This document shows, in pieces, positions 24,927-33,036 of a DNA stretch of 33,036 bases (position 1 is the stretch's first letter; each line of letters starts with the position of its first letter). The notes beneath the pieces are model-generated. The model was not told where the DNA came from. It saw only the letters and a list, made by a program, of their open reading frames with translations, and made no database searches. The translations under genes were made by a program, and so were the position numbers. Location of the stretch: contig JADFYW010000036.1 of assembly GCA_015232855.1 (NCBI GenBank), forward strand, positions 1 through 33,036, in the 5' to 3' direction. This DNA comes from Fibrobacteria bacterium. GTDB lineage: Bacteria > Fibrobacterota > Fibrobacteria > UBA11236 > JADFYW01.

Positions 24927-25140
24927 GCCTTTATTTCATAGGGAAAAAGATTAGATTATACATTGCCTTAAGTTATTAAACTAATCTAGTTTATTAGCTA
25001 AAAGCAAATTCCAAAGCTGAGTGGGCAGCGACTACTTGATTTTGGGGGGGACATAGCAAAGTTTTAAATAAAAAGATGAACGTCTGACGTGCGGAAATGT
25101 GGTTTTTCGCGCCAGGGAAATCTAAAGAGAGAGAAAAAAT
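24927..25140 (+). promoter_or_regulatory. Non-coding leader region of the giant gene, with inverted repeats
   Basis: No gene is seen here. The stretch holds a weak promoter-like pair (TTCATA at 24935 and TATACA at 24957, 16 nt apart). It also has an AT-rich inverted repeat (AAACTA/TAGTTT at 24978-24992, with CTAAT/ATTAG nested at 24981-24997), a run of seven G (25044-25050), and ACGTC/GACGT around 25079-25089. A 7-bp hairpin GCGGAAA/TTTTCGC at 25091-25110 lies 30 nt before the ATG at 25141. The ribosome-binding site is weak (GAGAGAG). The arrangement could be a structured regulatory leader, but I can assign it to no known riboswitch class. Confidence 0.35.
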
Positions 25141-28100
25141 ATGGAAGTGCCATTCTACAGGAAAAATGAATCCGGCAGCAGTATCGTATCAACAGGGGTT
25201 TTATTGAAGCCCCTGTTTTTTTTGATATTCATTTTAGGAGTTGCGGCTATACAAATCAAGGCGCAGAGTTTTAGCACGTACTTTGCTGAAAAAACAAATG
25301 ATGGCATTGGTACATTGGTTTTTACTGCTGCTGCATTTGGTGATTACAATAATGACGGGTATATTGATTTGGCCACCACATACAGTACAGGTCAAGATCT
25401 GGGATATGTCTATATTTGGAAGAATAATCCCAACGATCCAGGCTCATATACTCAGGTTTTATCATATTATGGTCCAGAACGCCAGGTTGCCTGGGTGGAC
25501 TTTGATAATGACGGAGATCTCGATCTCTTCACCAATACCGGTGGTTCTTCAGTTCCAAAATCATTTCTTTTCAGAAACGGAGGTGCTCCTGGTTATGCCA
25601 TGTCTTTAGTAGGGAGTGGATATAATACTACAATTGGTGAAGTAAATAATCCCCAGGGTGCCGGATGGTTTGATGCCAACGGTGATGGCCTTCTTGATTT
25701 GTTCCATTCGTCTGGCTCAAGTTATAGCTATATCCATTACAATATGTATCCAAGTTATCCTGGAGATTTAAACAATTGGTTCTATGATTATAGTCAAGGG
25801 AATTGGGAAACTAGGCGCTATGATGGCTCTGGAGGCTATGCCACTGGTCCGGGAGGGGCTGTTAATGGTAGTTACTCGGTGACAGCGGACATCAATAATG
25901 ATGGGAAACAGGATATCCTTTATGCAGTAGATCAGGGGGTAAGTAATAATAGACTTTATGTGTGGTTTAATGCTACACAACCGGGTTCAAGTACGTTAGC
26001 GTTTTATGAGATTAGTAAGCTTGTGCTCAATCCTAGCACACCTGTTACAACCAATCATATGTACTGGTCTGGAGTTGTTGCCTGGGACGCAGAAAATGAC
26101 GGGGATTTGGATATATTGTATGTGAATAGTAATGGCAGAGCTGGGACATCTTATAGAGATCAGTTCTTTGAGAATAAATTTGGTTACAATGCTGTTGGTT
26201 TTTCATCGGGTAATTTTGCTGATAAATTACAATTGAACGGCAATGTCGTTTTCGGCAATACAACACTAAGACAAAGCGGAGGTGTTGCCTATGGCGATCT
26301 TAATAATGATGGCTGGCAGGATGTATATGTTGTTCATAATAACTACACAGCGCACAATCTTTATTTACAGAATGGCTCTAACGTATTGGATGGAAATACG
26401 TATTCTACTGTTTCTGGGCCGGGTACTAGTGGGTGGGCAAATGGTGTGACTTTTGGTGATGTGGATAATGATGGTGATTTGGATATGTTTCTATGTAATG
26501 AGGGACGTTTGTATTTAAATCTCACAAATTCTACCAACAGGCCGGCTGGCCATCCAGGTAACGCACCATCAGGTCCTAATGCGGAACACTATCTGGATGT
26601 TATGGTATCCGGTGCCAGTGCTGATAAAGAGACGAAAACTAAAGATGGGATTGGTAGCCGAGTTTATCTTCATAGTTTTGTTGATTACTCATCCGGTTCA
26701 TATAATGTAAATAACATGGTTGGTATGCGTGAAATTGATGGCGGTTCAGGCTATGGAAGTCAGGCTACCCAGGTACAGCATTTTGGGCTAACCGGGACTA
26801 ATCCTCATTTGGACCAATACACGGTTCATGCAATTTTTGCTAATGGGGACGAAGTATGGCGGTATGGGATTGTCCCTGATCAGGTCCGTGTTACTATTGA
26901 TCACAGTGGAGGACAGACCATTTTGGAACAAACTCTGGAAATTACAAATTCAAATGTCCAGAAGGTTGCTACTCCTACGGCCACTCCTGTATCGGGGACT
27001 AGTTTTAATTCTCAGTTGAGTGTGACCTTAAATACATCAACGGGTGGGGCTACTATTTTATATACGCTTGATAATTCTACTCCCGCTACAAGTCCGGGTG
27101 GTTCTACATTGCAGTATTCCGGTGCAATCAATATTACGGCTAGCACTACCATTAAAGCACTGGCAATTATGTCTGGTTGGACGCCCAGTGATGTGCTTAC
27201 CGCTTCTTATACCAAAAATAATGTTCCTTCAAAAATTGAGATTTTGGATGCCAGTGGAGGTGCTCTTACCAGTAACATACTAACCGGTGATGCAGCCCAG
27301 TATTCGGTTAAATTATCAACAAATCAGTCGGGAGTTGCTTCTTACCAACCTGTCTCTACAACAGAAGCTAATGAAGATTCTGAAACCTTAACTATGTCTA
27401 CTAATACAGGGGCCGAAGGAAGCTATGATATTGTATATCGTAACGCATTTGCTTTTGATGTTGCCAGTGCAAGTTCTGGGGATGGTACGTTACAGGCTGC
27501 GGCTTATGATACCATCATTGTAATCTGGACAAATCCTGAGGATAATTCTGATGTTGCAAAGGATACCGCTTTTGTTCAACCGGCTAATGTATCGGCAAGT
27601 GTTCATTTCAGTACTTCAACTTCATTGAATGATACAACCAGTGCTTTTGCTGAAGCCGCTACACCGGTGTATATCATTGTTCAGGATCAGGCTGCCAAAT
27701 CAGGTCAAAGTTATTCGGTTACTCTTACTTCAAGCACTGGAGAATCAGAAACAGTATCACTTTCTACACAGGGAAGCTTGTTGGTGGGCTCTATTTCAGC
27801 AGCATACGCAGCACTTTCTACTGGTAGCAATCAGCTTGATATAAATCTTGCCGGTAATAATTTGTTTGCGGCTTATACGGATCCTCTCTATGGAGAAACA
27901 GCCAATAAGACTGCCTCTTACGCTCCAAAAGCAGTAAGTACCCCTACGTCTGCTCCTGTTTCCGGTACTTACTTTTTAAATGATACTACTGTAGCCTTGT
28001 CTGCAATGGGCGGGGCACTTATCCGGTATACTACTAACGGATCAGACCCGACCCACACAACTGGTACTGTGTATTCCGGTTCTATTACTATCAATGCTAC

Positions 28101-31100
28101 TACCAACATAAGAGCTATTGCTTATTTTGAAATAAATGCTTCAAACAATTTCGTTGAGAGTAGTGTTCTTACTGCAACTTTCTTCAAGAGGGATACGGTG
28201 AATGCTCCCTGGGCTAATCCTGCAACCACCTATTTTACAGAAGATACCCTTGTGTATTTAGTTCCTTCGGATTCCAGTGATAAAATTTATTACACCACCA
28301 ATGGTTCTACTCCGGATTCCAACTCTGGTACCTTATACAACTATAGTGGTTCGGGCATTGCAGTGAGTGGTGATGTTGTTATTAAGTTTTACGCGACAAA
28401 TGGGACTTCCCAACCAAGTGCCATAGTTACTGAAACCTATACAAAACGAGATACGCTTACTCCGCCTGTGTTTACTCCCGCATCTACAACATTTTTAACC
28501 GACACGACGGTTGTACTTTCCCATTCGGTAGCCGGGACAGATATATATTACACTACTAACGGAACAGAGCCAACTAGTAGCAGTACTCCCTATTCGGGTC
28601 CTATACCCGTAAATGGTCCTATGACCATTAAGGCTATTGCTTATAATCTTCCGGCCTATATGAACAGTGCGGTACGAGAAGAAACCTATATGCCGATTTT
28701 GACGGTTTCCGCAAGTCCTGCACCATCAACTTTTACTTCCAGTGTGTTAGTGACTCTTTCTTCCAACAATGGTAGTGCTGCCATTTATTATACCACCGAC
28801 GGAACGGATCCCGATTCTTCAGTAACCGGTAGTACGTTACTTTATAACACACCCCTTAATATTGTGAATACGACTAACCTTAGAGTCAGGGCGGTGTTAG
28901 CTGGCTGGCGTACCAGTGATGTTTTGCCGGCAACGTATACCCGTACTTCCACGACGTCTCTCCTTGAAATCCTCGATGAAAATGGGGCTGCCTTTACCAA
29001 TGATGTTGTGCTGGCAAATGTGGTTAATTATCAGGTTCGGGTTTCAACTAACTATATGGGGAATAGTACCCTGCAGTTGTCCGGTGCCGCTTTAACTTCC
29101 GGTGATGATGAGACGCTGGCAACTTCCACCATAATAAGTTCCAATGCTACCTATGCCAGAATATTTAATGATGAATACGATCTTTTAGCGGGTTCTTCAA
29201 CAGATAACAACGGCACACTCGAAGTGTCCGGTACCGATACTATAGTAGTCAGCTGGACAAACCCTTTTGACGCTTCTGATGTTGTAAGCGATACCGTGTA
29301 TGTGCAGCCGGTTAATGTAGCGGCTAACGCTTATTTCTCACTCAGTTCCGGTGGTGCTTCGGCAGCCACATTACCAGAGGGTCAAACACCGGTTTATGTA
29401 GTAGTGGAAGACCAGGCGGTATCTCCTGGTTTAACTTATCAGGCAATCATCACTTCGCCAACCGGTGAGTCTGAGGTTCTGGCACTAACCGAAAGCGGCG
29501 GCAAACTTATAGCTCAGATACCTGCTAATTATGAGGCCGTTGCCACCAGTGACGGAACGCTTCAGATAAATCTGGGCGGGGAACAAGTTACAGTTACCTA
29601 TACGGATCCTCTTTATTCCACAGATGTGGCCACGGGAAATGCCCAATTTACGGGCAGGACGGTTGCGACTCCTACTATTCTGCCTGTGAGTGGAACCTGG
29701 TTTCAGGAGGATACAACTTTTACGCTTACTACTACTACCGGGGATGCCAGTATTCATTATACCATTGATGGCTCACAGCCCGATGAAGCTACGGGGGAAG
29801 ATTATTCCAGTGCTGTGGCAATCAGTGCTACTACCACTATTCGCGCAGTGGCCTATATTTATAATGATGCCGGGAATTTCGCTATTTCGAATGATACACT
29901 GTATACACTGAGAGAACGTGCACTGGTAGGGAACCCGCATGCTAATCCTGCCACCACCTATTATTCAGACGAAATAACGGTATTACTGGTGCCTGCGGAT
30001 TCCAGTGATAAGATTTATTATACCCTCGACGGAAATTCTCCTGATTCTGCCACTTCAGATTTGTATGATTATAACGGTTCTGGATTGAGCATTACTGGTG
30101 ATGTGGTTCAGGTCCGCTTTTACAGCACCAACGGAACCAGTGTTCCCAGTAATATTATTAGCGAGACTTATACTAAGCGAGATACGTTAACCGCTCCTGT
30201 CATTAGTCCATCATCAACAACCTTCCTAACCGATACCATTATTACTATTACCCATCCGGTAGCTGGTACCAAGATTTATTATACCACTGATGGTTCAACA
30301 CCTACCAATGCCAGTACACAATATACTGTTCCTTTTTCTATAAACACTCCAACTACGGTGAAGGCTATTGCTTATAATCCTCCTGCTTATGTACAAAGTG
30401 TAGTCGACTCAGAAAGCTATATGCCGATATTAACGGTAGAAGCCAGTCCTGTCGCATCTCCTTTTACATCAAGTGTGTCTGTATCCCTGTCGTCCAACAA
30501 TAGCGGTGCTGCCATTTATTATACTATCGATGGCACGGATCCCGATTCATCAGTGACGGGCAGTACTATGCTTTATGGTGACTCACCCATAACTATTGTA
30601 TCCACCACCACACTTAAGGCAATAGCCGTTCTTTCTGAATGGCGGACCAGTGATATTCTGGAAGAAGTCTATACCCGTTCATCAACAGCTTCACTGCTTG
30701 AAATTCTCGATGAAAATGGTGTAGCTTTTACCAACAACATTGTGCTTGGTAATGTGACTAAATACCGGGTAAAAATATCCACCAATTATCTTGGTAGTGA
30801 TACATTGGTATTCTCTGGTTCCGCGTGGATTTCAGGTGATGAGGAAAGCCTGAAAGATACCACGATAACGGGATCCAACGTCACGTATGCCAGAATCTTT
30901 AATAATGTGCATGATCTTTCTGTAGCTTCTTCTACAGATAACAATGGAAATCTTGAAGTATCAACAACTGATACCGTAGTCATAAGCTGGACCAACCCTT
31001 TTGATCAAACAGATGTGGTTAGTGATACGGTGTATGTGAAACCAGTCAACGTAACAGCCAGTGCTTATTTCTCACTCAGTTCTGGTGGTGCTCTGGAAAC

Positions 31101-33036
31101 TTCCCTGCCCGAAGCACAAACCCCTGTTTATATTGTGGTTGAAGACCAGGTTGTTTCTCCGGACTTAACCTATCAGGCCATTATCACTACGGGTTCCGGT
31201 GAATCCGAGACTCTGGCACTTACGGTCAGCGGAGGAAAACTTATCGCTCAGGTAGCTGCAAATTATGATGCGGTTGTTGCCAGTGACGGTACTCTTCAGG
31301 TGAATCTGGGAGGTGAACAACTTACCGTAACTTATACCGACCCGCTGTATACAACAGACGTTGCCACAGGAAATGCCCAATATGCCGGAAAGTCGGTTGC
31401 AACCCCAACTATTTTGCCTGTGAACGGGACATGGTTTCAGAATGATACCAATTTTACCCTCAGTACTACTACCGGAGGGGCAAGTATTCATTACACCATA
31501 AATGGTTCTCAACCTGATGAAACAACGGGGCTGGATTATTCTGGTGCAGTGGCTATCAGTGCCACTACCACTATCCGGGCAGTGGCTTATATATATAATG
31601 ACGCCGGAAATTTTGCTATTTCGAATGATACGTTGTATATCCTGAGAGAACGTGATCTGGTAGAGAGTCCCTATGCCAATCCTGCTACTACTTATTTTAC
31701 AGAGGATACCACTGTGTATCTGGTTCCAGCGGATTCCGGTGATAAAATTTATTATACAACAGATGGTTCTAACCCTGATTCTGCTACCAGTGCTTTGTAT
31801 GATTACAATGGTTCCGGCTTACTTGTTACCGGTGATGTGGTGGAAGTTCGGTTTTATAGTACTAATGGTACCAGTGTACCCAGTGGCATTATCAGCGAGA
31901 CTTACACGAAACGAGATACTCTTACTGCTCCGGTTATTGTCCCGTCAACCACTACGTTCTTAACTGATACAACGATTAGCATTACTCATCCGATTAGTGG
32001 TACTATTATTTATTATACAACAGATGGCTCTGCACCTACCAGTGCAAGTACCCAATATACAGCACCGTTTGACATAAGTGGTCCAACTACGGTTAAAGCC
32101 ATTGCGTATAATCTTCCTGCTTATGTACAATCTGCGGTGGATTCGGAAAGTTATATGCCGATATTAACGGTAGAAGCCAATCCGGCTGCTTCTGGTTTTA
32201 CTTCCAGTATTGATATCACTCTGTCTTCTAATAATGGAACTGCAGCTCTTTATTATACCACTGATGGTACAGACCCGGATTCATCGGTAACCGGCAGTAC
32301 GCAGCTGTACGATAATTCTCCCATCACTATTGTATCTACTGCCACACTTAAGGCAATAGCGGTGCTTTCTGAATGGAGGACCAGTGATATTTTAGAAGAA
32401 GCTTATACCCGTTCATCAACAGCTTCGCTGCTTGAAATTCTTGATGAGAATGGGGTCGCTTTTACCAATGATGTTGTCCTGGGGAATGTGACTCAATATC
32501 GGGTAAGAATTTCGACTAATTATCTTGGCAGTGATACGTTGCAGTTCTCCGATTCAGCCTGGATATCCGGTGATGAAGAGAGTCTTAAAGATTCAACTAT
32601 TACCGGCTCGAACGGTACCTACGCCAGAATATTCAATAATCTCCATGATCTTTCTGTAGCAACCTCTACGGACAATAATGGTAATCTTGAAGTTTCCACT
32701 ACTGATACCGTAGTCATAAGCTGGACTAATCCTTATGATGCTTCAGATATTGCTCGTGATACTATTTATGTTCAACCGGTTAATGTAACCGCTGACGCTT
32801 ATTTTTCACTGAGTTCCGGGGGAGCAGAAGTTACTTCAATACCTGAAGCCCAGACTCCCGTCTACATTGTGGTAGAAGATCAGGTTGTTTCGCCAGACTT
32901 AACCTATCAAGCGGTTATAACTACCGCAACCGGAGAATCAGAAACGTTAACACTTAGTTCAAGTGGTGGAAAGCTTATTGCACAAATATCCGCTAATTAT
33001 AATACGGTTGTAGCCAGTGATGGTACTTTACAGGTG
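25141..33036 (+). CDS. Giant exported repeat protein: FG-GAP propeller, UnbV/ASPIC domain, chitobiase-type super-repeats (partial, open at the window edge)
   Basis: I read this frame codon by codon from ATG at 25141 to the window end: 2632 codons without a stop. The signal peptide has a hydrophobic core at 20-36 and likely cleavage after IQIKA (41). Seven calcium-type FG-GAP loops at about 68, 120, 178, 250, 316, 386 and 440 (DFDNDGDLD, DANGDGLLD, DLNNDGWQD and so on) imply a seven-bladed propeller. A UnbV/ASPIC domain (GIGSRVYL ... HFGL, about 500-590) follows, then one chitobiase C-terminal-type module (609-694). From 697 on come super-repeats of 576-578 residues. The N-terminal propeller may bind ligand and the Ser/Thr-rich stalk may hold it away from the cell. 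A C-terminal sorting domain would lie outside the window. A surface adhesin or secreted scaffold is likely; no enzyme domain is visible. Confidence 0.92.
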   Translation, partial: MEVPFYRKNESGSSIVSTGVLLKPLFFLIFILGVAAIQIKAQSFSTYFAEKTNDGIGTLVFTAAAFGDYNNDGYIDLATTYSTGQDLGYVYIWKNNPNDPGSYTQVLSYYGPERQVAWVDFDNDGDLDLFTNTGGSSVPKSFLFRNGGAPGYAMSLVGSGYNTTIGEVNNPQGAGWFDANGDGLLDLFHSSGSSYSYIHYNMYPSYPGDLNNWFYDYSQGNWETRRYDGSGGYATGPGGAVNGSYSVTADINNDGKQDILYAVDQGVSNNRLYVWFNATQPGSSTLAFYEISKLVLNPSTPVTTNHMYWSGVVAWDAENDGDLDILYVNSNGRAGTSYRDQFFENKFGYNAVGFSSGNFADKLQLNGNVVFGNTTLRQSGGVAYGDLNNDGWQDVYVVHNNYTAHNLYLQNGSNVLDGNTYSTVSGPGTSGWANGVTFGDVDNDGDLDMFLCNEGRLYLNLTNSTNRPAGHPGNAPSGPNAEHYLDVMVSGASADKETKTKDGIGSRVYLHSFVDYSSGSYNVNNMVGMREIDGGSGYGSQATQVQHFGLTGTNPHLDQYTVHAIFANGDEVWRYGIVPDQVRVTIDHSGGQTILEQTLEITNSNVQKVATPTATPVSGTSFNSQLSVTLNTSTGGATILYTLDNSTPATSPGGSTLQYSGAINITASTTIKALAIMSGWTPSDVLTASYTKNNVPSKIEILDASGGALTSNILTGDAAQYSVKLSTNQSGVASYQPVSTTEANEDSETLTMSTNTGAEGSYDIVYRNAFAFDVASASSGDGTLQAAAYDTIIVIWTNPEDNSDVAKDTAFVQPANVSASVHFSTSTSLNDTTSAFAEAATPVYIIVQDQAAKSGQSYSVTLTSSTGESETVSLSTQGSLLVGSISAAYAALSTGSNQLDINLAGNNLFAAYTDPLYGETANKTASYAPKAVSTPTSAPVSGTYFLNDTTVALSAMGGALIRYTTNGSDPTHTTGTVYSGSITINATTNIRAIAYFEINASNNFVESSVLTATFFKRDTVNAPWANPATTYFTEDTLVYLVPSDSSDKIYYTTNGSTPDSNSGTLYNYSGSGIAVSGDVVIKFYATNGTSQPSAIVTETYTKRDTLTPPVFTPASTTFLTDTTVVLSHSVAGTDIYYTTNGTEPTSSSTPYSGPIPVNGPMTIKAIAYNLPAYMNSAVREETYMPILTVSASPAPSTFTSSVLVTLSSNNGSAAIYYTTDGTDPDSSVTGSTLLYNTPLNIVNTTNLRVRAVLAGWRTSDVLPATYTRTSTTSLLEILDENGAAFTNDVVLANVVNYQVRVSTNYMGNSTLQLSGAALTSGDDETLATSTIISSNATYARIFNDEYDLLAGSSTDNNGTLEVSGTDTIVVSWTNPFDASDVVSDTVYVQPVNVAANAYFSLSSGGASAATLPEGQTPVYVVVEDQAVSPGLTYQAIITSPTGESEVLALTESGGKLIAQIPANYEAVATSDGTLQINLGGEQVTVTYTDPLYSTDVATGNAQFTGRTVATPTILPVSGTWFQEDTTFTLTTTTGDASIHYTIDGSQPDEATGEDYSSAVAISATTTIRAVAYIYNDAGNFAISNDTLYTLRERALVGNPHANPATTYYSDEITVLLVPADSSDKIYYTLDGNSPDSATSDLYDYNGSGLSITGDVVQVRFYSTNGTSVPSNIISETYTKRDTLTAPVISPSSTTFLTDTIITITHPVAGTKIYYTTDGSTPTNASTQYTVPFSINTPTTVKAIAYNPPAYVQSVVDSESYMPILTVEASPVASPFTSSVSVSLSSNNSGAAIYYTIDGTDPDSSVTGSTMLYGDSPITIVSTTTLKAIAVLSEWRTSDILEEVYTRSSTASLLEILDENGVAFTNNIVLGNVTKYRVKISTNYLGSDTLVFSGSAWISGDEESLKDTTITGSNVTYARIFNNVHDLSVASSTDNNGNLEVSTTDTVVISWTNPFDQTDVVSDTVYVKPVNVTASAYFSLSSGGALETSLPEAQTPVYIVVEDQVVSPDLTYQAIITTGSGESETLALTVSGGKLIAQVAANYDAVVASDGTLQVNLGGEQLTVTYTDPLYTTDVATGNAQYAGKSVATPTILPVNGTWFQNDTNFTLSTTTGGASIHYTINGSQPDETTGLDYSGAVAISATTTIRAVAYIYNDAGNFAISNDTLYILRERDLVESPYANPATTYFTEDTTVYLVPADSGDKIYYTTDGSNPDSATSALYDYNGSGLLVTGDVVEVRFYSTNGTSVPSGIISETYTKRDTLTAPVIVPSTTTFLTDTTISITHPISGTIIYYTTDGSAPTSASTQYTAPFDISGPTTVKAIAYNLPAYVQSAVDSESYMPILTVEANPAASGFTSSIDITLSSNNGTAALYYTTDGTDPDSSVTGSTQLYDNSPITIVSTATLKAIAVLSEWRTSDILEEAYTRSSTASLLEILDENGVAFTNDVVLGNVTQYRVRISTNYLGSDTLQFSDSAWISGDEESLKDSTITGSNGTYARIFNNLHDLSVATSTDNNGNLEVSTTDTVVISWTNPYDASDIARDTIYVQPVNVTADAYFSLSSGGAEVTSIPEAQTPVYIVVEDQVVSPDLTYQAVITTATGESETLTLSSSGGKLIAQISANYNTVVASDGTLQV
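27229..28956 (+). repeat. Super-repeat unit 1 of the giant protein (576 residues)
   Basis: Residues 697-1272. Two related beta domains come first, beginning at SKIEILDASG and ending with WTNPED and YTDPLY. Four chitobiase C-terminal-type modules follow, starting at about 932, 1021, 1107 and 1186, each with the core IYYTTNGS-P or RYTTNGSDP. This copy is the most diverged. Confidence 0.85.
28957..30690 (+). repeat. Super-repeat unit 2 (578 residues)
   Basis: Residues 1273-1850, starting at SLLEILDENG. It has the same order of two beta domains and four chitobiase-type modules. Its length of 1734 nt equals that of unit 3 exactly. Confidence 0.9.
30691..32424 (+). repeat. Super-repeat unit 3 (578 residues)
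   Basis: Residues 1851-2428, starting at SLLEILDENG. It is close to units 2 and 4 in protein and DNA; for example, the run GATACCGTAGTCATAAGCTG occurs in both unit 3 (near 30970) and unit 4 (near 32704). Confidence 0.9.
32425..33036 (+). repeat. Super-repeat unit 4, cut by the window edge
   Basis: Residues 2429-2632. It contains the first beta domain and most of the second (to DGTLQV). If it has the usual length it would end about 1.1 kb beyond the window. Confidence 0.9.

Noticed and set aside
25020-25085. Resemblance to a c-di-GMP (GEMM) riboswitch because of GGGGGGACATAGCAAAG
   Set aside because: The GCAAAG core is present, but the flanking helices and tetraloop-receptor parts of the class are not recognisable.
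25768-31963. Several 60-122 codon frames on either strand inside the giant gene
   Set aside because: All are out-of-frame or antisense to the continuous coding frame and show low-complexity composition caused by its Thr/Ser codons.
27000-33036. Tandem DNA repeats as a possible CRISPR or mobile array
   Set aside because: The period is 1734 nt, in frame within one coding sequence, and encodes protein domains.

Overview
The window looks like a chromosomal piece from a Gram-negative, FCB-type bacterium. A Fibrobacterota or neighbouring lineage is my best guess. Signs for this are an LpxK (lipid A) gene, outer-membrane proteins of the PorV/PorQ and PorZ kinds known from type IX secretion, a FlgD/T9SS-like C-terminal module, many chitobiase-type C-terminal modules in one giant exported protein, and frequent TTG/GTG starts. 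The phylum call is inference. I see no rRNA, tRNA, CRISPR array, insertion sequence or phage gene.

Left part (1-7637), sugar and glycan genes. The tail of a flippase-like membrane protein is followed by a family 2 glycosyltransferase. A four-gene minus-strand operon then encodes a heptose-7-phosphate-kinase-like GHMP kinase, an NDP-sugar epimerase with a CxxC insert, a C-methyltransferase-like protein and a CmcI-type O-methyltransferase-like protein. A divergent GDP-sugar reductase-like SDR starts with TTG, and a minus-strand sugar kinase of the AmgK/APH type follows. Together they suggest synthesis of a methylated deoxy- or heptose-type sugar for a surface polysaccharide.

Middle part (7672-16683), envelope assembly. 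A 1001-residue protein joins a PorV/PorQ-like barrel, a 5'-nucleotidase-like domain that has lost its metal ligands, and a TolB-like propeller. A DUF2225 protein lies upstream of it. Divergently, lpxK overlaps a PorZ-like two-domain protein by 4 nt, followed by an ABC ATPase and permease. LPS synthesis and T9SS attachment-complex-like parts thus sit side by side.

Right-centre (16687-24537). Two divergent envelope-glycan operons face each other. The minus one holds FemAB-like, a cysteine-containing exported unknown and GT4. The plus one holds an asparagine-synthase-like protein without its glutaminase cysteine, GT4 and an outer-membrane barrel. A TPR protein follows, with its own sigma-70-type promoter and a strong terminator.

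Right end (24538-33036). After a sparse 600-base stretch with two doubtful small ORFs and a structured leader, a giant reading frame opens at 25141 and is still open at the window edge (2632 codons). It has a signal peptide, a seven-repeat FG-GAP propeller, a UnbV/ASPIC domain, and then a long stalk of 576-578-residue super-repeats, each with two related beta domains and four chitobiase-type modules. It is probably a surface adhesin or secreted scaffold.
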